DNA of 10,389 nt from an uncultured bacterium. GTDB lineage: Bacteria; Bacteroidota; Bacteroidia; Bacteroidales; Muribaculaceae. The notes under the pieces are model-generated. The model saw nothing but the letters and a program-made list of their open reading frames with translations. It was not told the DNA's origin and did not search any database. How positions within the stretch are numbered: position 1 is the first letter of the stretch; the number at the start of each line of letters is the position of its first letter. Both the position numbers and the translations under genes were made by a program. This document shows positions 1 through 6,240 of the stretch, piece after piece. The stretch is from the NCBI GenBank assembly GCA_946184715.1, contig CAMHGU010000062.1, positions 1 through 10,389 of the forward strand, in the 5' to 3' direction.

Positions 1-554
1 GCGTGAACGGTGGTCATGATACCGCTCTGGATGGGAGCGAAGTCGTTCAGAGCCTTGGTCATCGGGGCCAAGCAGTTGGTGGTGCAAGAAGCAGCCGAGA
101 TAACAGTGTCGGCGGGAGTCAGTGTCTTGTGGTTTACGTTGTAAACGATGGTGGGAAGATCGTTGCCTGCGGGAGCCGAGATCACAACCTTCTTGGCGCC
201 GGCCTTAATGTGGGCCGAGGCTTTCTCCTTCGAGGTGTAGAAACCGGTGCACTCGAGAACTACATCAACGCCGAGTTCGCCCCAAGGAAGCTCTGCTGCA
301 TTGGGCACTGCGTAGATGGTAATCTCCTTGCCGTCCACGATGATTGAGTTGTCGGTTGCCTCTACGGTGTGCTTGCCTTCACCGAACTTGCCGGCGAAAC
401 CACCCTGGCAAGTGTCGTATTTAAGAAGGTGAGCGAGCATCTTGGGGCTGGTGAGATCGTTGATGGCGATCACTTCATAACCTTCTGCCTCAAACATCTG
501 ACGGAATGCGAGACGACCGATACGGCCGAAACCGTTAATAGCTACTTTAGTCAT
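1..554 (-). CDS. gap: Glyceraldehyde-3-phosphate dehydrogenase, type I (partial, C-terminus outside window)
   Basis: This is the N-terminal 184 codons of phosphorylating GAPDH, the glycolytic and gluconeogenic enzyme that converts glyceraldehyde-3-phosphate, NAD+ and phosphate to 1,3-bisphosphoglycerate in the cytoplasm. The reading frame starts at the ATG complementary to 552-554 and runs off the left edge without a stop. The Rossmann dinucleotide motif NGFGRIGR is at residues 7-14. The IND stretch at 31-33 carries the aspartate typical of NAD preference. The catalytic motif SCTTNC is at 156-161, with Cys157 as nucleophile. About 150 residues of the catalytic domain are missing only because the window ends; nothing suggests a broken gene. 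The start is supported by MTKVAINGFGRIGR, which matches the usual family N-terminus, and by an A-rich leader. The gene is divergent from the DUF5606 gene. Whether it is the only gap copy in the genome cannot be seen. Confidence 0.97.
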   Translation of the reverse strand, partial: MTKVAINGFGRIGRLAFRQMFEAEGYEVIAINDLTSPKMLAHLLKYDTCQGGFAGKFGEGKHTVEATDNSIIVDGKEITIYAVPNAAELPWGELGVDVVLECTGFYTSKEKASAHIKAGAKKVVISAPAGNDLPTIVYNVNHKTLTPADTVISAASCTTNCLAPMTKALNDFAPIQSGIMTTVH

Positions 555-640
555 AGTTACTGTGTTAATAATTGGTTGATTTATAATAAGTTGAATATTA
601 TGAACTCTTTTGCCTCGCGTGGGTCTCCACTAAGGCATCG

Positions 641-648
641 CAAAGTTA
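641..648 (-). promoter_or_regulatory. Bacteroidota-type -7 box for gap
   Basis: Read on the minus strand, 648-641 is TAACTTTG, an exact match to the Bacteroidota sigma-ABfr -7 consensus TAnnTTTG. It would give a leader of about 80 nt before the gap start at 554. That leader is A/T-rich with no obvious Shine-Dalgarno sequence, as is usual in this phylum. I see no TTTG at the expected -33 distance of about 19-21 bp upstream, so the box may depend on an activator. This is inferred from the motif and its position only. Confidence 0.6.
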
Positions 649-697
649 CAAATTTTTCGCCGCTTATCCATTTAATTGCGCAAATAATTTCGCTCCC

Positions 698-713
698 TAT
701 GTTGTACAACATA
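698..713. promoter_or_regulatory. 16-bp perfect palindrome, candidate operator
   Basis: The sequence TATGTTGTACAACATA is its own reverse complement over all 16 bases; the symmetry breaks at 697/714. Its centre lies about 60 bp upstream of the gap -7 box and about 70 bp upstream of the likely gap transcription start, a spacing at which dimeric activators often bind. It is about 250 bp from the promoter of the DUF5606 gene, so gap is the better candidate target. I do not recognise the motif as the site of a particular regulator, and I saw no second copy in the window. Confidence 0.4.
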
Positions 714-962
714 TTCGTTCTACTCATCGAAGCTCCGAACGGCCTCGGCGGCCGGTGTGGCGGAGAACCTCCCGGCGGCGTCACCGCCCTGCTCGCCTGG
801 GAGTCTCTACTGACTTGAATGACCAAAGGACTTCTTATAACCGGCACATCAACGATATGCGCGCGCCCCTGTGGGGCGGACCGGCGGACAGGGCGGACAG
901 GGCGAGGGCGGGGGCGATGCAGTTTTTTGGGCGAGGGATGCGGCGATGTCGGGCATTTTTGT
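714..962. other. GC-rich intergenic block with hairpins, no convincing gene
   Basis: No credible coding sequence is visible here; the open frames that cross it have no family-like sequence and overlap the gap promoter or the DUF5606 gene. It holds several short GC-rich inverted repeats: CGGCC/GGCCG at 740-744 and 750-754, GGCGG/CCGCC at 774-778 and 784-788, and a 6-bp stem CGCCCC/GGGGCG with a TGT loop at 864-878. None has a proper U-tract directly after it. I found no TAnnTTTG box inside the block on either strand, so a stable RNA is possible but unsupported. Confidence 0.4.
875..912. repeat. Short degenerate tandem repeat, 6-9 bp unit
   Basis: Two exact copies of GGCGGACAG (883-891 and 892-900) are preceded by GGCGGACC (875-882) and followed by shorter GGCGAG and GGCGGG units. 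It lies in non-coding DNA upstream of the DUF5606 promoter. It looks like a low-complexity GC-rich microsatellite; no function is implied. Confidence 0.5.
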
Positions 963-970
963 TAATTTTG
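963..970 (+). promoter_or_regulatory. -7 box for the DUF5606 gene
   Basis: TAATTTTG matches TAnnTTTG and lies 79 bp before the start codon at 1050. It would give a leader of roughly 70 nt containing two short overlapping stems (GCGCA 981-985 with TGCGC 991-995, and AGCCT 987-991 with AGGCT 1000-1004), which cannot form together. There is no good TTTG at the normal -33 distance; the nearest, 926-929, is 33 bp away. Confidence 0.5.
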
Positions 971-1049
971 CAATGCCTTAGCGCAAAGCCTGCGCCGCAA
1001 GGCTCTGTAACCGGAATTTCCTATATTATAAAGATATATCATAAGAACT

Positions 1050-1508
1050 ATGCTAAAGAAGATTTTATCAATCAACGGCCGTCCCGGCCTCTACAAGCTA
1101 CTATCTTACGGCAACAAGAGCGTGGTGGTAGTGGAATCGCTTTCCGACAAGAAACGTCAGCCCATCAGCCCTCGCGAGCGCATCATCTCGCTTGGCGACA
1201 TCGCTATGTACACCGACGACGAGGAGGTGCCTCTATGGAAGGTGCTCACCAACATCTACGAGAAAGAGGGCGGCAAGCAGCTCAATCTCGCCGACTATAA
1301 GGAGGGCGCTTCGGCTCGCGCTTATATGGCCGAGATTCTGCCCACCTACGACCGCGACCGCGTTTACGACAGCGACATCCAGAAGCTGCTCAAGTGGTAC
1401 AACCTGCTCGTGGGCGCCGGCTTCACCACCTTCGAAGAGGAGAAGCCCGCCGAGGAGGCTAAGGAAGAGGCTACAGCCGAAGAACCCAAGGAAGATAAGA
1501 AGAAGTAA
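1050..1508 (+). CDS. DUF5606 family protein
   Basis: A 152-residue soluble protein that I recognise as the DUF5606 family, which is conserved across Bacteroidota and has no established function. The family signature is in the N-terminal half: ILSINGRPGLYKLLSYGN at residues 5-22, then VVVVESLSDKKRQPIS (25-40) and ISLGDIAMYT (46-55). A second helical part (about 61-125) contains LLKWYNLLVGAG at 113-124. The last 24 residues are a low-complexity tail made almost only of Glu, Lys, Ala and Pro (17 of 24 are Glu, Asp or Lys), ending in Lys-Lys-Lys, probably disordered. There is no signal peptide or membrane segment, so a cytoplasmic location is likely. The ATG at 1050 puts the conserved motif right at the N-terminus. 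It has its own -7 box and is followed by a terminator-like hairpin, so it may be largely monocistronic. Function unknown. Confidence 0.9.
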   Translation: MLKKILSINGRPGLYKLLSYGNKSVVVVESLSDKKRQPISPRERIISLGDIAMYTDDEEVPLWKVLTNIYEKEGGKQLNLADYKEGASARAYMAEILPTYDRDRVYDSDIQKLLKWYNLLVGAGFTTFEEEKPAEEAKEEATAEEPKEDKKK

Positions 1509-1529
1509 TCAATCAACTACGCCATAAGA

Positions 1530-1568
1530 GAGGGCGACGGAAACCGGATTTCGACCGCCGTCGCCCTC
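1530..1568 (+). terminator. Hairpin terminator after the DUF5606 gene
   Basis: An 11-bp perfect stem, GAGGGCGACGG at 1530-1540 with CCGTCGCCCTC at 1558-1568, encloses a 17-nt loop that can pair a little further (CGG/CCG). It is followed by the T-rich AATTATTTTA. It starts 21 bp after the DUF5606 stop codon and ends 27 bp before the next start. The interrupted U-tract suggests termination may be partial, with some read-through into the NlpC/P60 gene, for which I see no promoter of its own. Confidence 0.7.
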
Positions 1569-1595
1569 AATTATTTTACCGAATTTCTGCGCGTG

Positions 1596-2174
1596 ATGGA
1601 CATTAAGCGGTTGGCAAAGATAGCGATGAGCGTGACGTTGGCGCTGACGATAGCGACGACGAGCGTGAGCTGTCACCGCAACGGCGGCTCGGGCAAGGGG
1701 CGCCGCGAGTATATCAAATCCACGCGCGACAAGAAGGGGAAGAAGGATAAGCAGCAGGGCAGCGACCTCTCAGGCATCAAGATTGAGAAGGGCGACAACC
1801 GCAAGCTCTACGAAGCCGCGGAGCGGTGGCTCGGCACCCCGTATCGCTACGGCGGCCACTCCCACGACGGCACCGACTGCTCGGGTATGGTGATGGAGAT
1901 GTATAAAGAGGTGTACGGCGTGGACCTCGAGCGCAACTCGGCCGAGCAGTTCAATAAGAATTGCCACAAGATAGGCAAGGACAAGCTCCGCGAGGGCGAC
2001 TTGGTGTTTTTCGCCACGGGGAAGAATCGCGACCGCATCAACCACGTGGGCATCTATCTGAAGGACCGCTACTTCGTTCACGCCTCATCGTCGCGCGGCG
2101 TCATCATCAGTTCGCTCGAGGAGGAATACTGGGAGCGGCACTATGTGGCCTCGGGCCGGGTGAAGGGAAGGTGA
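1596..2174 (+). CDS. NlpC/P60 family cell-wall peptidase, predicted lipoprotein
   Basis: A predicted secreted cysteine peptidase of the NlpC/P60 family, whose members cleave peptide bonds in peptidoglycan stems (often D-gamma-glutamyl to diamino-acid). Counting from the ATG at 1596 (192 aa), residues 1-25 form a signal peptide with a relaxed lipobox ending SVS and lipid-acceptor candidate Cys26. A basic linker rich in Lys, Arg and Gly follows to about residue 60. The peptidase domain covers about 70-188: GTPYRYGG at 80-87, TDCSG with catalytic Cys95, INHVGIYL with His150, and FVHASS with His162 as the third, polar member. The size is normal for small NlpC/P60 lipoproteins such as Spr. A GTG directly before the ATG (1593) is an alternative start and changes one residue. 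The last 68 bp overlap the antisense 3' end of comEC, but this part (SLEEEYWERHYVASGRV) looks like the normal end of the family. The exact substrate is unknown. Confidence 0.93.
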   Translation: MDIKRLAKIAMSVTLALTIATTSVSCHRNGGSGKGRREYIKSTRDKKGKKDKQQGSDLSGIKIEKGDNRKLYEAAERWLGTPYRYGGHSHDGTDCSGMVMEMYKEVYGVDLERNSAEQFNKNCHKIGKDKLREGDLVFFATGKNRDRINHVGIYLKDRYFVHASSSRGVIISSLEEEYWERHYVASGRVKGR

Positions 2175-4212
2175 ACGCTCCCGCGGCGCGCATATCTATA
2201 TAAGGTATATTATGGGCGTTGCAGAACGCCACGGCATCGGCGCTGACCTCCTTGGCAGCATTGGCGGCGACGATCATCGTGTCGCACTCCACGAGGGAGG
2301 CGAGACGCGTGATGTCGGAGTTGAAGCCGCCGGTGACCACAAGGTAGTCGGCCTTGACAGCGCGCGGCGCGGTGTAATGCTTGCGCCCGAAGCTCCGAGA
2401 TGCGAATATCACCCGGCGATTGCCGATAATAGTGTAGCGCAGAGGGCAGTGGCGCGCAGCGGGGAGCGTGTCGGTCGCGATGCGCTCGGCGCCATAGATG
2501 GCCATAAGGCGGCGATTGTAGCGGGCGAAGGCATCGGTGTAGTCGTCGTCGATGTTGCCGCTGAGGCGGGCGGTGCCGGCGTCGAAACTCACCAGGGGAC
2601 AGTAGCGGCGGTCGGCCAGCAGCATCGTCGGCGGCTGCGTCGCGCGGTGACCATAGCTGCGGCAAGCGTCGATTCCTATCCACAGAGCGAGGCAAGCTAT
2701 GGCGGCGGTGAGGCTGACGATGCGGCGCGTGGTCAAGAACGTGAACGCCAGTGCAGCCACGATGAAGTAGGCCACCACATCAATCCACCCCACATCGAGG
2801 GCCGAGAATAGCGCGGGCGTGGCATCGGCTATCGCCTGCACCGCGCGCATCAGCACCGAGTAGATGAAATCAAACGAAGCGGTGATTATAGGACTATCGG
2901 AGAGGACGGCCACGATGCCCCAGCCGAGAAGTAACGGCATCAGCGGTACCACCACAATGTTGCTCACCACGAACAGCGCGGGAAATGAGCTGAAATAGTA
3001 GGCAGCCACGATGCCGGTAGCGGCCATCGCGCCTATGGTCACCGAGAGCGAGCTTACCAGCCAATAGAGCAGCTTGCGCTTGGGGCTGACAGTCATCAGC
3101 GCGCGGCCCACGGTGAGGATGCCGGCCACGGCGAGGAAACTCATCTGCGCGCCGGTGTCGTAGAGCGCGAGGGGGTTGACGGCAAGCAGCAGCAGAGCCG
3201 CGCCGCAGAGGGCGTTTAGCGACTCGTTGGGCCGATAGGCGATAAAGGCCATTGAGGCGAAGGCGTACATCACAAGGGCGCGTGTCACCGATGGGGAGAA
3301 CCCCGTCAGGTAGGCATAGCCTATGAGAATTAAGAAGGTGACCACGAGCCTGATGGGCTTGCCGTGAGTCAGGAAGTCGAGAGGGAACAGGAAGAGGTAG
3401 ATGAAGAGCGCTATAAGCCCCACGTGGAGACCGCTGAGGGCAAGAATATGGGCCAGGCCGGCCGAGGCGAAGGTGGCTTTGGTCTCTTCGCCTATGAAGG
3501 TGCGGTCGCCCAGGAGCACGGCAATGAGAAACTGCTGGCTCGGCTCGCTCAGGCGGGTGGAGAGGACGTAGTCGGCGATGCGCAGGCGTGCCGTGGCCGC
3601 TGAGGTGAGGAGCGTGGCGGCGCGGCCGGTCACGAGGTAGGTGTCGGGCTTTAGCGTCTGCCGGTAGAAGAACCCTTGGCGGGCCATATACGTGGCGTAG
3701 TCAAATTCTGCAGGGTTGCCCTGATTGGCAATCCTCGTCACCTCGGGCCTAAACGTCAGCACATCGCCGGGCAGCAGGTCGTAGTCGAGAGCGTTGTTGT
3801 TGACGAGCAGGCGCGCTCCGATGGCATCGCCGGCAAGGCTGTCAGCCGCAACCACGGTGGTGCGCAGGCGAGTGTAGTCGTCGAGGAACGACACGTCGTC
3901 GATGCGGCACGAGAGGGTACCGGCCTCGGCAAGCGAGGGCGTAGGGTGGGGCGTGGCGATGTGGGTGTTGAGAGCGGCAAGCGTGGCCGTTATAGCCAGC
4001 AGGCTGAGCGACATCACTATGCCGCGGCCTTGCTGCCGGCGCTTGCTGAGAGCGAGGGTGGCGACGTAGAGCGTGACGCTTACTCCCGATGCGATAGCGG
4101 CAGAGGTGCCCGATATCCATCCGGCGTCGGCTGCCACGATGCCCGCCGCCATAGCGACAAGCGCTATCAGTAAGGGCATCTTCTGAAAGCTGAGCTTACC
4201 CTTCGCGCTCAT
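2107..4212 (-). CDS. comEC: ComEC/Rec2 family DNA uptake channel protein
   Basis: A 701-residue inner-membrane protein of the ComEC/Rec2 family, the channel that passes single-stranded DNA into the cytoplasm during natural transformation. Three hydrophobic segments open the protein (about 12-30, 36-55 and 64-81), followed by a soluble DUF4131-like region to about 215. The competence domain (about 225-495) has many membrane helices and the family motifs HILALSGLHVG at 255-265 and SPSVTRALVM at 306-315. The remaining part (about 525-682) is soluble-looking but lacks the HxHxDH zinc motif of the metallo-beta-lactamase domain found in Bacillus-type ComEC; this short form is usual in Bacteroidota. 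The conserved part seems to end near GAF at 678-680, and the last about 20 residues, rich in Pro and Ala, are coded antisense to the NlpC/P60 gene. The start is 13 bp after the aroE stop, so the two genes are probably co-transcribed. Whether the organism is transformable cannot be told. Confidence 0.93.
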   Translation of the reverse strand: MSAKGKLSFQKMPLLIALVAMAAGIVAADAGWISGTSAAIASGVSVTLYVATLALSKRRQQGRGIVMSLSLLAITATLAALNTHIATPHPTPSLAEAGTLSCRIDDVSFLDDYTRLRTTVVAADSLAGDAIGARLLVNNNALDYDLLPGDVLTFRPEVTRIANQGNPAEFDYATYMARQGFFYRQTLKPDTYLVTGRAATLLTSAATARLRIADYVLSTRLSEPSQQFLIAVLLGDRTFIGEETKATFASAGLAHILALSGLHVGLIALFIYLFLFPLDFLTHGKPIRLVVTFLILIGYAYLTGFSPSVTRALVMYAFASMAFIAYRPNESLNALCGAALLLLAVNPLALYDTGAQMSFLAVAGILTVGRALMTVSPKRKLLYWLVSSLSVTIGAMAATGIVAAYYFSSFPALFVVSNIVVVPLMPLLLGWGIVAVLSDSPIITASFDFIYSVLMRAVQAIADATPALFSALDVGWIDVVAYFIVAALAFTFLTTRRIVSLTAAIACLALWIGIDACRSYGHRATQPPTMLLADRRYCPLVSFDAGTARLSGNIDDDYTDAFARYNRRLMAIYGAERIATDTLPAARHCPLRYTIIGNRRVIFASRSFGRKHYTAPRAVKADYLVVTGGFNSDITRLASLVECDTMIVAANAAKEVSADAVAFCNAHNIPYIDMRAAGAFTFPSPGPRPHSAAPSIPPRAN

Positions 4213-4225
4213 AGCGGCCGTGGCC

Positions 4226-4999
4226 TTAGTATTCGTCGTTCCATATCTGCCACGACACGAAAGCCTGCAGCAGCAGCATCTCCAGCCCGTTTTTGGCTAT
4301 CGCGCCGTATTTCGTCGAGTTGCGCATGAAGAGGGTCTCTTCAGGGTTGTAGAGCAGGTCGTAGCAGATGTGGTCGGTGGTGAGCAGGTTGTAAGGGATT
4401 GGCGGGCAGGCGTCCACCTTGGGGTACATACCCAGCGGCGTGGTGTTGATGATGATGAGGTGGCTCTCCATTATCTCGGCCGTAATCTCCTCGTAGGTGA
4501 TGATGCCTTCACGCTTGGTGCGCGACACGTATTGCGGCGCTATGCCCAGATTGCGAAGCCCCTGGCTTACGGCCTTGGCGGCGCCGCCGGTGCCGAGAAT
4601 GAGCGCCCGGGTGTGGCACGGCTTGAGAATGGGCTGCAGCGAGTTTTGAAACCCTATCACGTCAGAGTTATACCCTTTGAGCTTGAAATCGGTGCGCTCG
4701 TCGTTCCATAGGAACTTGATGACATTGACTGCGCCTATGGCGGCGGCATCCTCGTCCATTTCGTCCATATACGGAATCACCTGCTCCTTGTAGGGGATAG
4801 TGACGTTGAGACCGTTGAGATTGTTGTGCTCGCTGATCACCTCCATCAGCAGGCCGATATCTTCGATCTCGAAGTTGATATACTCGGCGTCGATGCCTTC
4901 CGATTGGAATTTCTGGTTGAAATATCCGCGCGAGAAAGAGTGAACCAACGGGTAGCCGATAAGGCCGTAACAACTTTTTGTCTGCTTCGTTTCGGGCAT
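4226..4999 (-). CDS. aroE: Shikimate dehydrogenase
   Basis: The NADPH-dependent cytoplasmic enzyme that reduces 3-dehydroshikimate to shikimate, the fourth step of the pathway to chorismate and the aromatic amino acids. The protein has 257 residues, slightly short but normal for Bacteroidota. The shikimate-binding serines are in VHSFSRG (Ser21, Ser23). NVTIPYKEQV at 65-74 holds catalytic Lys71. GAVNV supplies Asn92, and GYNSDVIGF supplies the catalytic-pair Asp113. The glycine-rich nucleotide loop GTGGAAKA is at 136-143, NTTPLGM at 185-191, and Gln245 lies in the C-terminal helix. An in-frame ATG further upstream (5059) is rejected: the 20 extra residues do not look like AroE, and the promoter boxes lie inside that stretch, so the messenger would begin after it. 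The ATG at 4999 gives a leader of about 20-25 nt. comEC follows after 13 bp in the same transcription unit. Confidence 0.97.
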   Translation of the reverse strand: MPETKQTKSCYGLIGYPLVHSFSRGYFNQKFQSEGIDAEYINFEIEDIGLLMEVISEHNNLNGLNVTIPYKEQVIPYMDEMDEDAAAIGAVNVIKFLWNDERTDFKLKGYNSDVIGFQNSLQPILKPCHTRALILGTGGAAKAVSQGLRNLGIAPQYVSRTKREGIITYEEITAEIMESHLIIINTTPLGMYPKVDACPPIPYNLLTTDHICYDLLYNPEETLFMRNSTKYGAIAKNGLEMLLLQAFVSWQIWNDEY

Positions 5000-5028
5000 A
5001 ATAGTATAGAGTACAGAAGTTAAGAGCA

Positions 5029-5060
5029 CAAAAGTAGTGAAACCGCGGGCCAAATGCAAA
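5029..5060 (-). promoter_or_regulatory. Promoter of the aroE-comEC unit
   Basis: On the minus strand a -33 TTTG (5060-5057) is followed after exactly 20 bp by TACTTTTG (5036-5029), which matches the -7 consensus TAnnTTTG. Both elements and the spacing agree with the Bacteroidota housekeeping promoter, making this the best promoter in the window. Transcription would begin near 5022, about 20-25 nt before the aroE ATG, so AroE starts at 4999 and not at the upstream ATG. Confidence 0.8.
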
Positions 5061-5102
5061 TTCCGAGCTGAAATTTCCGGTGCGAGGCCGCTGCAGGGCG
5101 GT

Positions 5103-6152
5103 CTATTCCACTAATGAGAGATTTGCCTTACGGATTTTCTCCAGCATCGTGCTATTCCATTCACTTGAGCGGGGAAGCTGGTAGCGGCAGTTTCCCGCGG
5201 CATCGGGTGTGAAAATGGTTTCGGCTTTCGAAGTGAGCTTGACTGTGCCTCGCTGCGACAGAGAGAACACCTCGTCGCCTTCCACCGCATTGATGACCGC
5301 CATCGGGTCCCACATCATTTGCCCCGTATTGCAGTCACACTTCAGGTAAACCTGCTTGATGGGGTGAACGTCGGTCCAACTGACGTCGGCCACAACCTGC
5401 TCCGGTTTATACTCGATGCCTTGCCCCACTTCCATAGGCGAAAATATCATATCCACATCATTTGGCCACAGGCTGAAGAACTCTTGGGCAAAAGTGATGC
5501 CTTGAGCAAAGTTGAAATCAGGCTCAACCGATTGGCCGAAAACGCCGCCCATGATGTAGAGGCACTTGACTTTCGTGCGCACCAGCTCCACGCCGTTGAG
5601 AGGCGAATACTCATCGGCCGGAGAAGCTAGAAGCTGCGATAGCGCGGTGACGAACCCCACAGAGCAGATGCTCACCGAATGGTCGGGCTGCGCGGCGAGC
5701 AAGCGGCGGTAAAGCTGCCAGCCATCAGGCAGCGTGCTGTAGTCGCTGACCGAACGACCGAACATCGGCCGGCCGTCACTGGCCGCATAGGACGGTAGCG
5801 CGCTGTAGTCAATCCAAACTCTCGGCGAAGGGATTCCATTGCGCACAAGCCCGATGGGCACTTCGGGATGGCCGAAATAAGTGTTCATCACATCAGTAAT
5901 GGCGGCGCAATGCTCGCCCATGCGGTCAACCACTACTCCCAGCAGCTTGCATCGGCCTTGATTTTGGTAGTAGTATAACATTTCCAGAGCAAATAGGTCG
6001 TCGGTCGATGAGCCGATGTCGGTGTCAAGAATCACGAGCGGCACGTCGTCATAGCTTCGCTTTGAAGGCTCGTCGTTACCATTGCACGAAACCATTCCGA
6101 TAGAGCAAAGCAGAAATAAAGCGGCCGCCACCAAGAGTCTTATATTGTTCAT
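5103..6152 (-). CDS. Nucleoside-hydrolase-like lipoprotein
   Basis: A predicted exported lipoprotein with an inosine/uridine-preferring nucleoside hydrolase (IUNH) fold, a family that cleaves the N-glycosidic bond of ribonucleosides. From the ATG at 6152 (349 aa) there is a signal peptide (MNNIRLLVAAALFLLC onward) and lipid-acceptor candidate Cys23 in MVSC. The calcium-site motif is DTDIGSSTDD at 43-52, where classical enzymes have DTDPGxDD. MGGVFG at 201-206 and EPDFNFA at 210-216 match the family's substrate-site blocks. Near the C-terminus MMWDPMAV (WDP at 281-283) stands where classical enzymes have HDPLAV, so the usual catalytic histidine is absent. The fold assignment is firm; nucleoside hydrolysis is not, and another ribosyl or sugar substrate is possible. 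ATGs at 6164 and 6185 are alternative starts; 6152 gives the most compact signal peptide. It lies between a hairpin after trxA and the aroE promoter, and I see no clear promoter of its own. Its base composition looks somewhat more AT-rich than its neighbours. Confidence 0.85.
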   Translation of the reverse strand: MNNIRLLVAAALFLLCSIGMVSCNGNDEPSKRSYDDVPLVILDTDIGSSTDDLFALEMLYYYQNQGRCKLLGVVVDRMGEHCAAITDVMNTYFGHPEVPIGLVRNGIPSPRVWIDYSALPSYAASDGRPMFGRSVSDYSTLPDGWQLYRRLLAAQPDHSVSICSVGFVTALSQLLASPADEYSPLNGVELVRTKVKCLYIMGGVFGQSVEPDFNFAQGITFAQEFFSLWPNDVDMIFSPMEVGQGIEYKPEQVVADVSWTDVHPIKQVYLKCDCNTGQMMWDPMAVINAVEGDEVFSLSQRGTVKLTSKAETIFTPDAAGNCRYQLPRSSEWNSTMLEKIRKANLSLVE

Positions 6153-6190
6153 AAGATGATTCATTGAGTAAATTGTACTTAGCAATTACG

Positions 6191-6222
6191 CGAAGGCGCG
6201 CCTTATTAGGGACGCGCCTTCG
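6191..6222 (-). terminator. Hairpin downstream of trxA
   Basis: A perfect 10-bp stem (CGAAGGCGCG 6191-6200 with CGCGCCTTCG 6213-6222) is extended inside by CCT/AGG around a 4-nt loop. It begins 18 bp after the trxA stop and lies upstream of the nucleoside-hydrolase-like gene. There is no run of U after it in either direction, so it may end transcription poorly, or act as a 3' stabiliser of the dnaE-trxA message. Confidence 0.5.
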
Positions 6223-6240
6223 GGGTGAGGTAGCTTCAGC

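Noticed and set aside
581..847. 88-codon open frame on the minus strand upstream of gap
   Set aside because: It runs through the gap -7 box and the palindrome, and its Pro/Arg-rich start comes from GC-rich repeats. No family resemblance.
755..1300. 181-codon open frame on the plus strand across the DUF5606 promoter and gene
   Set aside because: It overlaps most of the DUF5606 gene in another frame, and the DUF5606 frame has clear family motifs.
5000..5059. Longer N-terminus for AroE (ATG at 5059)
   Set aside because: The extra 20 residues do not resemble AroE and include the promoter -7 and -33 boxes, so they would not be in the message.
5061..5102. Possible terminator after the nucleoside-hydrolase-like gene
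   Set aside because: Only a 4-bp CCGC/GCGG stem is found, with no U-run. It is too weak to call.
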